A stretch of 14,709 nucleotides of DNA, taken from positions 1 to 14,709 of the forward strand of contig JACCVC010000127.1 of the NCBI GenBank assembly GCA_013698305.1, in the 5' to 3' direction. Under the pieces are notes generated by a model. It saw only the letters and a list, made by a program, of their open reading frames with translations, was not told the DNA's origin and ran no database searches. The DNA is from Chloroflexia bacterium (GTDB lineage: Bacteria > Chloroflexota > Chloroflexia > Thermomicrobiales > UBA6265). Shown in pieces: positions 1-7,217 of the stretch (position 1 is the stretch's first letter; every line of letters starts with the position of its first letter). Both the position numbers and the translations under genes were made by a program.

Positions 1-546
1 GCGGGCGGCCACTACCTGACGCACCGAGCTGAGGACCAGGCCCGCACGCTGGTGACCAACCTGCTCGGCGGCGCGGACCGCTGGAACGACGACGCGATCC
101 CGTGGGCGGTGTTCACCGATCCGCCGATCGCCAGCATCGGCATGAGCCTGGCGGATGCCCTTGCCGCCCACGGAAACCGGCTGGAGGTGCTGCGCTTTCC
201 GTACTCACGTCTCGACCGGGCGATCACCGATGGCGACGCCGACGGGGAGATCATGGTGTTGCTGAAGCCAGGCTGGACGCGTGGGCGTGTGGGAGGGGAG
301 ATTGTTGGCGCGCACATCATCGGCGAACGAGCCGACGACCTCATCAACCAGTTCGCGCCAATGATGCGATGGCGGTTGCCCGCCGGGTTGCTCGCTGGAG
401 CGGTGCAGGTCTATCCCACCCATGCCCTCGGCGTGCGTCAGGCCGTCGGGCTGCACTGGCGCCGCAAGCCCCGATCCCCGAAACCGTCATTGCTCAGCCG
501 CACCCGCCGCTGGCGGCGAGACCAAAGCGGGTCTCGACATGGCTGA
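1..546 (+). CDS. FAD-dependent pyridine nucleotide-disulfide oxidoreductase, C-terminal part (5' end outside window)
   Basis: The frame is open from base 1, so the gene begins upstream and only about 181 C-terminal residues are visible. They form the dimerisation domain of the glutathione reductase/dihydrolipoamide dehydrogenase/mercuric reductase family. The opening TDPPIASIGMS segment matches the family's T-D-P-x-(I/V)-A-S-(I/V)-G block. GEIVGAHIIGERADDLINQFA matches the 'G.ILGAH.vG..A.ElI' block. VQVYPTHALGVRQAVG lies where classical members have the active-site HPT...E motif. Here the residue before Pro-Thr is Tyr instead of the catalytic His, and the partner Glu is not evident, so a classical dithiol-disulfide exchange is doubtful. 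An MerA-like or other FAD/NAD(P)H oxidoreductase is more likely. The last 30 or so residues are an Arg/Ser-rich tail of no recognised function. The substrate cannot be told without the N-terminal CxxxxC region. The gene converges on the response regulator. Confidence 0.85.
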   Translation, partial: AGGHYLTHRAEDQARTLVTNLLGGADRWNDDAIPWAVFTDPPIASIGMSLADALAAHGNRLEVLRFPYSRLDRAITDGDADGEIMVLLKPGWTRGRVGGEIVGAHIIGERADDLINQFAPMMRWRLPAGLLAGAVQVYPTHALGVRQAVGLHWRRKPRSPKPSLLSRTRRWRRDQSGSRHG

Positions 547-554
547 CGCAGAGG

Positions 555-577
555 AGTGGCATGGGATTGATGCCATT
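555..577. terminator. Possible hairpin between convergent genes
   Basis: AGTGGCAT (555-562) can pair with ATGCCATT (570-577), with one G-U pair, across a 7-nt loop. It lies in the 41-bp gap between the oxidoreductase stop and the response regulator stop, where a bidirectional terminator would be expected. There is no T-run on either side, so this is a weak call resting on position and pairing alone. Confidence 0.25.
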
Positions 578-587
578 CAAATAGGCC

Positions 588-1250
588 TCATGAATCACTC
601 GGGTGAACGAGACCTGCCTCGTAGGCCAGGACGACCGCCTGCACCCGGTTTCGCAGATCGAGCTTGGCGAGGACGCGCGCGACATGCGTCCGGACCGTCG
701 TCTCGGCGACATGCAATTCGTCGCCAATTTCGGTGTTCGAGAGTCCTCTCGCCATAAGCTGTAGCACTTCCAGCTCGCGAGGCGTGAGGGTCTGTAGCAG
801 GTGTGGCCTCGTCGTCGGACGCCTCCGGCGGGAGAACTCGGCGATGAGCCGACGCGTCACTTGCGGGGCGAGCAGCGCATCGCCTCGAGCAACGACCCTG
901 ACCGCTGAAAGGAGTTGGTCCGCTGGACCGTCCTTGAGCAGAAAGCCGCTGGCGCCAAGGCGCAGCGCTTCGTAGACGTACTCGTCCAGGTCAAACGTCG
1001 TCAGGATGATGACTCGCGGTGGCGCCTCGGGATCGATCGCGATGTGGCGGGTGGCCGCCAGCCCGTCAAGCACCGGCATGCGGATGTCCATCAACACGAC
1101 GTCAGGACTTACTCTCCCGACGACACTGATCGCCTCCCGACCGTTGCTCGCCTCGCCGACGACATCGATGTCGGGCTCGGCGCTGAGGATCACCCGAAAC
1201 CCGGTGCGCACCAGTTCCTGATCGTCGACGACGACCACTCTTATGCCCAT
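588..1250 (-). CDS. NarL/FixJ-family response regulator (REC + LuxR-type HTH)
   Basis: This is a 220-residue two-domain DNA-binding response regulator. The receiver domain (residues 3-118) has the acidic pair D9/D10 in VVVVDDQ, the phosphoacceptor D55 in VVLMDIRMP, the conserved Thr at 84-85 (ILTTF) and K106 in GFLLKDG. A linker of about 30 residues contains an Arg cluster (RRRRPTTR). The LuxR-type HTH follows (residues 155-215): LTPRELEVLQLMARGLSN, then TEIGDELHVAETTVRTHV as the recognition helix region. Length and motifs are normal for the family. The ATG overlaps the end of the upstream kinase gene by 10 bp, and a GGAGAA stretch six bases before it (inside the kinase 3' end) can act as ribosome-binding site. 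The two are therefore a translationally coupled pair, and the kinase is the probable phosphodonor. Target genes are unknown; the divergent membrane protein at 2648 is a candidate. Confidence 0.95.
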   Translation of the reverse strand: MGIRVVVVDDQELVRTGFRVILSAEPDIDVVGEASNGREAISVVGRVSPDVVLMDIRMPVLDGLAATRHIAIDPEAPPRVIILTTFDLDEYVYEALRLGASGFLLKDGPADQLLSAVRVVARGDALLAPQVTRRLIAEFSRRRRPTTRPHLLQTLTPRELEVLQLMARGLSNTEIGDELHVAETTVRTHVARVLAKLDLRNRVQAVVLAYEAGLVHPSDS

Positions 1251-2458
1251 GTTCCATTCTCCCCGACAGACGTGCCAGCGTGGAAATCGAGTGGAAGCCG
1301 CGCACGGACGAAATAGCCTCCCTCGGCCCGCCTGCCGCTTTCCAACACGCCGCCATAGACGGCGACACGCTCGCGCATCCCGATCAGGCCGTGCCCTGAG
1401 CCGTTCGTCCGCCCGGTTCCGACACCGTCGTCGATGATCTCCAGCTCTATGTCGTCGCCCAGGTACCGCACGGCCACTCGGACGCGGACCGGACCCGCAT
1501 GCTTCAGGACGTTGGTCAGCGCCTCCTGCACGATCCGGTAGGCCGAGAGGTCTACCCCTGGCGGCAAGGCCCCGACGTCACCCTCCACACGCAGCTCCAC
1601 GGAGATTCCCGCCGCGCGAAACTGCTCGATGAGCGCGTCGAGCTGCCGCAGACCCGGCTGGGGAGCGAACGCTGGATCATTGCCGGTGTGCCGCAATACG
1701 CCGAGCATCCGGCGTAGCTCCACCAGCGCCTGTCGCCCGCTGGACTCGATCGAGTCCAGCGCCTGCCGCGCGCCGTGCTTGTTGCCATCAAGCAGGCGCT
1801 GGGCGGCCTGGGCCTGGATCACCATCACGCTCACCGTGTGAGCTACCACGTCGTGCAGCTCGCGGGCGATCCGGGCACGCTCCGCCACCACGGCCGCCCG
1901 CGCCCGCTCCTCTCGCTCGCGCTCCAGCTGCGCCGCTCTCTCCTTGAGGTGGGCAGCCTCAATCCTGCGCCTATGGAACGCCCACCCCGCGAGCCAAGCG
2001 GTACCCATGAACAGCCAGGAAGGGATCGTGTCCTGGTGAGGATCTCCCGCGAGGAGGTAGGGGAGATCGGCGACGATAATCACCGCTCCGGCGACCGCCC
2101 CACCGATGGCCGCCGGTCGTGGCGCCGCGTACGCGCCAACAGAATAGAAGGCCGCCAGGACTGCGATAAAGGTTTGAAACGGAGGCTGGGCGGAAGGATC
2201 GGAGAGAAGCCGTTGCAGCTCCATCAGGGCCACGACCGTGAGCAGCGTGGCAACCGGAACCCTCCGTCGCAGGAAGAGGACGGAGCCTACCAAAACGAAC
2301 AGGATGGTGTTTGGCGCCTGAGGACCCGCAATGCCACTTTCGAACAGGGGCGGCGCAACCCAGATGTCGTACAGTGCCGAACCTGTTACCGCCACCGCCA
2401 GCAGCAGCTCACGCCACCACACCAGGAGCCAATCGATGGTGCGTTCAACCATGTTCAT
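1241..2458 (-). CDS. Membrane-bound sensor histidine kinase (HisKA_3 / NarL-type partner)
   Basis: An autophosphorylating sensor kinase that should pass phosphate to the overlapping response regulator. The N-terminal half is hydrophobic, with about four to six membrane segments (WLLVWWRELLLAVAVTGSAL, NTILFVLVGSVLFL, PVATLLTVVALMEL, FIAVLAAFYSVGAYA, AIGGAVAGAVIIV, SWLFMGTAWLAGWAF) and no large extracytoplasmic loop, so it probably senses something in or at the membrane. A charged coiled-coil stretch (KERAAQLEREREERARAA) leads to the HisKA_3 dimerisation box ARIARELHDVVAHTVSVM, with H202 as phosphoacceptor counted from the chosen start. The HATPase_c domain has an N-box with N316 (EALTN), a DDGVG box (343-347) and a G2 box, GHGLIGMRERV (355-365). 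The ATG at 2458 was chosen because the hydrophobic region starts right after it; ATG 2452 is equally possible. In-frame starts up to 2521 would add a polar tail and run through a palindromic operator-like site. No strong ribosome-binding site decides the matter. Confidence 0.92.
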   Translation of the reverse strand: MNMVERTIDWLLVWWRELLLAVAVTGSALYDIWVAPPLFESGIAGPQAPNTILFVLVGSVLFLRRRVPVATLLTVVALMELQRLLSDPSAQPPFQTFIAVLAAFYSVGAYAAPRPAAIGGAVAGAVIIVADLPYLLAGDPHQDTIPSWLFMGTAWLAGWAFHRRRIEAAHLKERAAQLEREREERARAAVVAERARIARELHDVVAHTVSVMVIQAQAAQRLLDGNKHGARQALDSIESSGRQALVELRRMLGVLRHTGNDPAFAPQPGLRQLDALIEQFRAAGISVELRVEGDVGALPPGVDLSAYRIVQEALTNVLKHAGPVRVRVAVRYLGDDIELEIIDDGVGTGRTNGSGHGLIGMRERVAVYGGVLESGRRAEGGYFVRARLPLDFHAGTSVGENGTWA

Positions 2459-2504
2459 AGACGTAGATGTATCACGTTTCGCCGTCTGTCGCGTCATCCA
2501 CGGC

Positions 2505-2529
2505 GATGACATGTCGCGCAAATGTCATC
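2505..2529. promoter_or_regulatory. Palindromic operator candidate upstream of the kinase/regulator operon
   Basis: GATGACAT (2505-2512) and ATGTCATC (2522-2529) form a perfect 8+8 bp inverted repeat with a 9-nt spacer. The site lies 47 bp upstream of the chosen kinase start and 119 bp upstream of the divergent membrane-protein gene. Its size and symmetry suit a dimeric helix-turn-helix regulator. Binding by the adjacent NarL-type regulator (autoregulation plus control of the divergent gene) is inference. If the kinase really began at 2521, part of the palindrome would be coding. Confidence 0.45.
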
Positions 2530-2594
2530 CTCAAGGACGAGTCGAAGATCATTCCCCTCCATGACGATCCACACCGGCGAGTTCTGTAGAGTGC

Positions 2595-2624
2595 CTTCAA
2601 GCGCCTGTGCAGGCGAAGATTTTT
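2595..2624 (+). terminator. Hairpin plus T-run in the 5' leader of the membrane-protein gene (possible attenuator)
   Basis: CGCCT (2602-2606) pairs with AGGCG (2611-2615) around GTGC. The stem can be extended across a small bulge by CTT (2595-2597) with AAG (2616-2618). It is followed at once by a run of five T (2620-2624). This resembles a short intrinsic terminator placed 24 bp before the ATG at 2648. It could attenuate that gene or end a short upstream transcript. The stem is short, so confidence is limited. Confidence 0.35.
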
Positions 2625-2647
2625 GATTCGAGGAAAGGCTGGGCAAG

Positions 2648-3262
2648 ATGGAGAGACGGATGTGGCCGGTGTTGGGCACGGCGAGTGGCATGCTGTTTGT
2701 CGCCCTGATCGTGGGCGGGCAGAGCGCTCCGGTCAGCGAAGACGCGCTCATCGTCGTGGAGTTGGTCGGACTGATCCTGCTGGTCCCCTTCGTGGGTTAC
2801 CTGTTTGCCTTGCTGCGGCAGGCGGAAGGTGAGAACGGATGGCTTGCCGCAACCGCCTTCGGCGCCGGGCTGGTGGCCCTCGCCGTGAAGGTAGCGAGCA
2901 TCGCGCCGTACATCGCCGCGCGCAACCTGGAAAGCGGTACCGAGTTGGAGAATGCGCTGACCGCCATGAACAACGCGTCCTTCATCCTGATGCTGCTTCC
3001 GCTGGGGGCGATGGTCGGCGCCGCCAGCGCCATCGTCATCAAGACGAAGGTCTTGCCCGCCTGGTTGGGATGGGTCGGCGTCGTCACCGCGAGTGCCCTG
3101 GTCGCCAACAGCACCGCCGTTGACGCCGAGTTCGGGCCAGCCTTCCTGCTGTTCCTGCTCTGGACCGCGATGTCGAGCGCCATCATGACGCGACGGGTTC
3201 GATCAGCGAGAACGAACCCGTCGACCAGTCACGAGACCTTGGTGCCCGAACCCATCCGCTGA
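2648..3262 (+). CDS. Multi-pass membrane protein of unknown function (DUF4386-like)
   Basis: A 204-residue hydrophobic protein with about six predicted membrane segments: roughly 6-25, 36-57, 66-88, 110-133, 138-157 and 163-182. The C-terminal tail after RRVRSARTNPSTSHE is short, polar and probably cytoplasmic. No catalytic or ligand motif is visible; NNASFILMLLPLGAM in the middle and PAWLGWVGVV are the most distinctive stretches. The overall layout resembles DUF4386-type membrane proteins of Actinobacteria and Chloroflexota, but that family call is tentative. The ATG at 2648 is supported by GGAAAGG about nine bases upstream. The gene is divergent from the kinase/regulator pair and shares its regulatory region, so it may be a target or an accessory sensor of that system. 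A hairpin with T-run precedes it and a strong hairpin follows its stop. Confidence 0.8.
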   Translation: MERRMWPVLGTASGMLFVALIVGGQSAPVSEDALIVVELVGLILLVPFVGYLFALLRQAEGENGWLAATAFGAGLVALAVKVASIAPYIAARNLESGTELENALTAMNNASFILMLLPLGAMVGAASAIVIKTKVLPAWLGWVGVVTASALVANSTAVDAEFGPAFLLFLLWTAMSSAIMTRRVRSARTNPSTSHETLVPEPIR

Positions 3263-3280
3263 CCGGACGAGGGGTCAATC

Positions 3281-3318
3281 CACACTGGGGCGGATGCCAG
3301 CGCATCCGCCCCAGTGTG
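3281..3318. terminator. 17-bp perfect hairpin downstream of the membrane-protein gene
   Basis: CACACTGGGGCGGATGC (3281-3297) is followed by a 4-nt loop (3298-3301) and its exact reverse complement (3302-3318). It begins 19 bp after the stop of the membrane-protein gene and lies between that gene and the oppositely oriented restriction-enzyme remnant. This placement suits a bidirectional transcription stop. No T-run follows on either strand, so it is not a canonical intrinsic terminator. Such strong T-less stems are also a common form of intergenic repeat. Confidence 0.6.
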
Positions 3319-3387
3319 CCGTACGGCGTGGCATCGCCGATCGGCGGATCTGTCGCTCCTTGGCCGCGCCCGCCGCTGGCGACGGGA

Positions 3388-3789
3388 TTAGCGAACGAAG
3401 CCGGAAACATGACCTTGAAGGTGTGCCGCGAACCGCTCGAAATCGAGCACCGGGGCCGGATGCGTCACGACGGTCTCGGTCGAATTGGTCGCGAGCGTCA
3501 AACAGGTGACATCGTACAGGCGATCGAGTGCCAGCCGCTGGCAGAACAGGGCATATCGTTGGCTGTACGACGCGTCCTTGAACGCAGGGTCGATCGGGAA
3601 GTACCGCTTTCTCACGCGTACCGGTGTATGAACTCGTGGCGTATCTTCCAGCAAGAAAAAGTATCCCAACAACGGCCTCGAATCACCGAGTAGCCCCTGT
3701 CGAAAGGCGGTCCAGATATCGGTTGCGTTGCCGATGGCTTCTTCAACGCGATTGTTGTAGTTGGATCCGAAGGATGGACCGACGCCGAC
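3388..3789 (-). pseudogene. C-terminal remnant of a PaeR7I/XhoI-family type II restriction endonuclease
   Basis: About 130 residues match the C-terminal half of PaeR7I-type restriction enzymes (CTCGAG cutters, family length about 245). GPSFGSNYNNRVEEAIGNA and DIWTAFRQGL are the family's G-P-S-F-G-x-N-x-N-N-R-x-E-E-A block. LLGYFFLLEDTPRVHTPV and ASYSQRYALFCQRLALDRLYD are its later blocks. The homology ends on its 5' side at about 3780-3789. The open frame continues to 3861, but there it is only the antisense of an AI-2E permease. By family knowledge the E-x-K of the PD-(D/E)xK nuclease centre lies just before GPSFG, so this copy lacks the catalytic site and the whole N-terminal half and must be inactive. 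No partner methyltransferase is in the window. CTCGAG is present in nearby genes (884-889 and 6729-6734). The remaining frame is intact, which points to recent decay. Confidence 0.82.
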
Positions 3790-4255
3790 CAGCTCTGGAC
3801 GACGATCGGCGACTCGCTGAGCCGCTACCTCTGCGGCCTGCTGGTCTCGATCACGATCCAAGGGGTGATGGCCGCGATCGGGTTATGGCTGCTTGGCGTT
3901 CCGTACTTCTTTGTGCTCGGCATCTGGATGGCTGTCACCGCGATCCTGCCCTATATCGGCGCGTTCCTTGGAGGTATCCCGGCGGTGATCATCGCCCTGA
4001 CGATTTCCTGGCAACTCGCCGTCGTCACGATCGTGCTCTACGTCGTCATCAACCAGGTCGAGGGCAACCTGATCACGCCTCGCATCCAGGGCAATGCCGT
4101 CCAGGGTCCATCCGGTCATGATCTTCATCGCGGTGCTGCTGGGCAACGCGCTGGGCGGCATCCTCGGCGCGATCATCGCCGTGCTGACGCTGGCGATCGT
4201 ACGCGTGCTGGCCGAATTCTTCTGGGTGCGGCTGCGGGTCCGGGCACCCACGACA
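3781..4255 (+). pseudogene. AI-2E family transporter, truncated 5' and frameshifted
   Basis: From about 3781 the plus strand encodes the C-terminal half of an AI-2E/PerM-type permease (PF01594). LSRYLCGLLVSITIQGVM is followed by AAIGLWLLGVPYFFVLGIWM, LPYIGAFLGGIPAVIIAL and NQVEGNLITPRIQGNAVQ. The expected next block, VHPVMIFIAVLLGNALGGIL, is in the +1 frame. The run of three G at 4104-4106 has one base more than the uninterrupted reading needs (CAG-GTC-CAT). The N-terminal half is missing: just upstream lies the restriction-enzyme remnant on the other strand. There is no start codon with a ribosome-binding site at the junction. The C-terminal end is unclear after FFWVRLRVR, so the right boundary is approximate. 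Intact members are 330-400 residues with seven or eight membrane spans; only about 150 residues remain here. Confidence 0.8.
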
Positions 4256-4327
4256 CGCTGCTGGCCGCCATCGGAGGCGACAGTCCGGTCGGTTTCCACC
4301 GATCCTGTCCGGAACAGAGACGCCACC

Positions 4328-5107
4328 TCAGGAATCGGGGGATACCGGCTCCACGGCGCGAGGCACCGCCAGCCGCGACACCACCGGCAGGTGATCCGAC
4401 CCGACATCCTGGCCCACCCACGTCACCACCGACCGGATGTCCGGCGTGTGCCAGATGTAGTCCAGCCGCAACACTGGCCGCAGCCTGAGCCGCATCTGCC
4501 GCCCGCCGAAACCCGGCGCGGCGCGGCTCATCCGAACCGGAAAGGTCTGTTGTGGCCCTTCCCCGGATTCGGCGAACGCGTCAACCAGGCCACGTTTCAC
4601 CAGCTTGCCGTAGATCGGGTTGGCGGGATGCATGTTGAAATCGCCCAGCAGCACCGCCGGTGCGGATCGCATCGCCAGGTCGGCAAGCTTCAGCACCTGC
4701 CGGTGCGACGTAAAGGGCAGCTTGACCGACCTGCCCCTAATCTTCGGCGGTCGTGGATGCCCGACCAGCACCGTCAACGGCGCGCCATCGACGTCGATCT
4801 CCACGAGCCCGTCCGGGCGTCCGGCGGAGAACTCGATCGCTTCCGCGTGACCGATCGGGTACCGGCTAAGGACGCCTCGACCTTCGTAGCCATCGCCGAA
4901 GGTGAACTGGTGCGGGTAGCTGTCGATCAGCTCTCGCTGGAGCAACTCGGCCTGGGCGCAATTGAGCTCCTCCAGCGCCAGGATGTCAAGCTGCATCAAC
5001 CGCAGCGCGTTGACCAGGCGGTGATCCGGCGCCAAACCGTTGCCCAGGTTGATCGTCGCCACGCTGAGCACAATCGGAATGGAAATCGTCGCCTCAGTCT
5101 GCCGCAT
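4328..5107 (-). CDS. Endonuclease/exonuclease/phosphatase (EEP) family protein
   Basis: A 259-residue EEP-fold metal-dependent phosphodiesterase or phosphatase. All the usual landmarks are visible, counted from the chosen start: N22 (ATINLGN), the metal-binding Glu in LALEELN (46-47), H117 (VGHP), D156 and N158 in LLGDFNMHP, D216 in RLDYIW and D238-H239 in GSDHLPV. The length is normal for a stand-alone EEP domain. There is no signal peptide or membrane span, so it is probably cytoplasmic. The substrate cannot be named: the fold serves DNA repair nucleases, sphingomyelinases and inositol-phosphate phosphatases. The ATG at 5107 was preferred to the one at 5128 because AGGA lies about six bases before it. 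It overlaps the upstream phosphatase gene by 14 bp, so the two are probably co-translated and may act on related phosphoesters. The 3' end faces the AI-2E pseudogene. Confidence 0.88.
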   Translation of the reverse strand: MRQTEATISIPIVLSVATINLGNGLAPDHRLVNALRLMQLDILALEELNCAQAELLQRELIDSYPHQFTFGDGYEGRGVLSRYPIGHAEAIEFSAGRPDGLVEIDVDGAPLTVLVGHPRPPKIRGRSVKLPFTSHRQVLKLADLAMRSAPAVLLGDFNMHPANPIYGKLVKRGLVDAFAESGEGPQQTFPVRMSRAAPGFGGRQMRLRLRPVLRLDYIWHTPDIRSVVTWVGQDVGSDHLPVVSRLAVPRAVEPVSPDS

Positions 5108-7217
5108 GGGTTTCCTGTCCTGTTCCATCGGGCGCCGGTGTCACCCACCGCTTCAACCGCCCGTGCATGTCCTCCGCGCCGATGATGGGCGAGTCACCGA
5201 GGCGGAGGATTCGCGGATACAGCAGAAACGGTCTGGTCTGGTACCCACCGAGCCCGCCGTGTGACCCGACCAGTTCCTCGAACGCGGGAGTTTCGCCCGT
5301 GTCCGGAATCCAAGCGCTATGGACCAGGATATCCGGAACATCGCGGAACCTGTCGGTTCGCCGGAGGTGCTCCAAGGCGTTGTCTCCATACCTGGCAAGG
5401 GGGTTCTCGCCCACCACCCGGCCTTCTTCCAGCAGCATCGCACCGTTCGGGCCAAGAACGACGCTGCCCCGATCCTCGGACTTCACCAGCAGCCAGTCGA
5501 TCCCGTCATGGTTGATCAGCGTGGAAACGAGCGTGGGGAAGTGCGATTCGAGCTGCTCCAGCGTGCGCCGCTCCGTCCAGCCGGTCATCGAGATCAGCCC
5601 CAGGCTGCCCGACGCCAGCACCAGCACCTTGCCATCGTCGTGGTCGGGCGGGCTGAAGTCCCGGATCTCCGACTGCAACCGTGGGAGAGGAGTGCGCGGC
5701 CCCAACCGAACCTCGCCATCGCGGATTCGACGCCGCAGTGTCGCCTGCACCACCGAGCCCGCCCGGCGATCTTCCGAGAGCAGATCGGTCAGCAGGGCGC
5801 TCACCGATTGCCACCCTTCGTCGATTTCTACGTCACCGGTGACCGCGCCTCTGACCCGAGCCCCCGTTCCAACCGCGACCGCATCGGCGACCACGTCGGT
5901 GAGCGACTGCCCCCACCGCTGGCGGAAGGTCGCACCCTGGCTCTGCCCATGGTCTGACAACAGCACGAAGTGATAGGGGCGCGGCGCTTCGGCGGCGGCA
6001 TGCTGGAGCCGGCCAACATCCCGGTCGATGTCCCGCAGCACCCGCAACGCATCGGCCCGCTGGACCCCCGAGTGATGCGCAACCTCGTCGTAGGCGATAT
6101 AGGTGGTGTAGATCGCCGGCACGCCCCGCATCAGGTCACCGGCCACGGTGAAGGTGCTGAACTCCCGCAGCAGGCTCGTGGTCGCCGCCCGCAGGAATGG
6201 GTAGACACCGAACCGGCGCACCCGCGGTCGCTCGTTGCGAAGGAGTTGCCAGATGCCGGCGGCGTACTCCCGCACGACATCGGCGAAAAAGAGCGCGACG
6301 GTCCGGCCGATATTGTACGGATTGGCGTAGAACAGGCCGTACCGGCTGATCGGGGATGTATCTCCACTGCGCAATCTCGACAGGGTGAAGAGGCTGTCGG
6401 GCGCGTCGCCGGAGAACATGTTGCCCCGGCTGGCGCCATCGTCGGCGAGAAGCCCGCGTTCTGAAGAGTGGCGGCGTTCGAGCGTGGCGCTGTCTCGCAC
6501 CGTGTTGGACACCATCACCCGACGCGCGGTCCGGTCGTACCAGCGGAACGCGGGGATGTTGTCGTTGGATCCCAGCAGGATGCCCGCCTGGCTCGACGAT
6601 GTCTGCGACGACAGATCCGGCTCCCAGTCAATCAACGCGTGACTGCCATGCTCGAGCCAGCGAGCCATATTGGGCGCGTAGCCCTTGCCGATCGCCTCAC
6701 GCAGCACCGGCTCCGACAGCCCATCGATCTCGAGGAAGGCGAACCCCGGCGCGGTGGAGGTCCACTGGTCCTCCTGCTGCATCCGCACCCGCATCGGCTC
6801 CAGCACGAACCGGCGCCAGGCGGCATCGTCGCTGAGCGAGATCAGGCTGCCGAGGAAGGTCGAGAGGGCGGCGAGCGACGCGGCCAGCACCGCCGCTGGC
6901 AAGAATCCGTCGATATGCCATCCGGGCAGGGCGAGGTCGGTGACCAGCAGAACCCCGGCGTTGATCCCGAACGACAGGATCGGGAACAGCACCGGCCGCA
7001 CCCGGATCGCCAACTGGAGCAACCGCGGCATCACGAAGGCGTTGATCGCCGATATCGAGAGGATCACGACCAGCGCGTCCTCGAAATCGCCGATCGTGAT
7101 CGTCTCGAACCAGCCTGCGACCGAGGAGAGCAGGAGCGCCTGCAACGCCCAGACGACCACATGCTGAATCGCGGTGATGGTGGTGCGGGTCAGCGCGTGC
7201 ATCGAGCGGGGTCTCAC
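5094..7217 (-). CDS. Holin-4-type membrane domain fused to an alkaline-phosphatase-superfamily enzyme
   Basis: A 707-residue two-part protein. Residues about 15-130 hold four membrane segments (HVVVWALQALLLSSVAGWF, EDALVVILSISAINAFV, VLFPILSFGINAGVLLV, FLPAAVLAASLAALSTFLGS) in the pattern of the four-span phage-holin superfamily IV. The rest is an alkaline-phosphatase/nucleotide-pyrophosphatase-fold domain. Its metal site appears complete: D165 (EIDGL), a nucleophile region at T206-S209 (SSQTSSSQAG), D377 and H381 (YDEVAHH), D422-H423 (LLSDHGQ) and H653 (GSHGG). The enzyme domain is therefore membrane-tethered; the side of the membrane is not evident. It probably hydrolyses a phosphoester or phosphodiester such as a nucleotide, lipid or cell-wall precursor; the substrate is unknown. 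The GTG start overlaps the stop of the upstream HdeD-like gene as GTGA (7214-7217), which favours this start over the ATG at 7202. The EEP gene follows with a 14-bp overlap. Confidence 0.88.
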   Translation of the reverse strand: MRPRSMHALTRTTITAIQHVVVWALQALLLSSVAGWFETITIGDFEDALVVILSISAINAFVMPRLLQLAIRVRPVLFPILSFGINAGVLLVTDLALPGWHIDGFLPAAVLAASLAALSTFLGSLISLSDDAAWRRFVLEPMRVRMQQEDQWTSTAPGFAFLEIDGLSEPVLREAIGKGYAPNMARWLEHGSHALIDWEPDLSSQTSSSQAGILLGSNDNIPAFRWYDRTARRVMVSNTVRDSATLERRHSSERGLLADDGASRGNMFSGDAPDSLFTLSRLRSGDTSPISRYGLFYANPYNIGRTVALFFADVVREYAAGIWQLLRNERPRVRRFGVYPFLRAATTSLLREFSTFTVAGDLMRGVPAIYTTYIAYDEVAHHSGVQRADALRVLRDIDRDVGRLQHAAAEAPRPYHFVLLSDHGQSQGATFRQRWGQSLTDVVADAVAVGTGARVRGAVTGDVEIDEGWQSVSALLTDLLSEDRRAGSVVQATLRRRIRDGEVRLGPRTPLPRLQSEIRDFSPPDHDDGKVLVLASGSLGLISMTGWTERRTLEQLESHFPTLVSTLINHDGIDWLLVKSEDRGSVVLGPNGAMLLEEGRVVGENPLARYGDNALEHLRRTDRFRDVPDILVHSAWIPDTGETPAFEELVGSHGGLGGYQTRPFLLYPRILRLGDSPIIGAEDMHGRLKRWVTPAPDGTGQETHAAD

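Noticed and set aside
1775..2509. Long plus-strand open frame (244 codons) opposite the histidine kinase
   Set aside because: It is antisense to the kinase domains, is rich in Arg/Pro/His/Gly as expected for a GC-rich shadow frame, and has no recognisable family block.
4094..5185. Plus-strand frame of 363 codons as one protein
   Set aside because: Only the first 50 or so residues match the AI-2E permease (after the frameshift); the rest is antisense of the EEP gene.
5094..7217. Prophage, inferred from the holin-type domain
   Set aside because: The four-span domain is fused to a phosphatase within a coupled set of cellular genes; no other phage gene is present.
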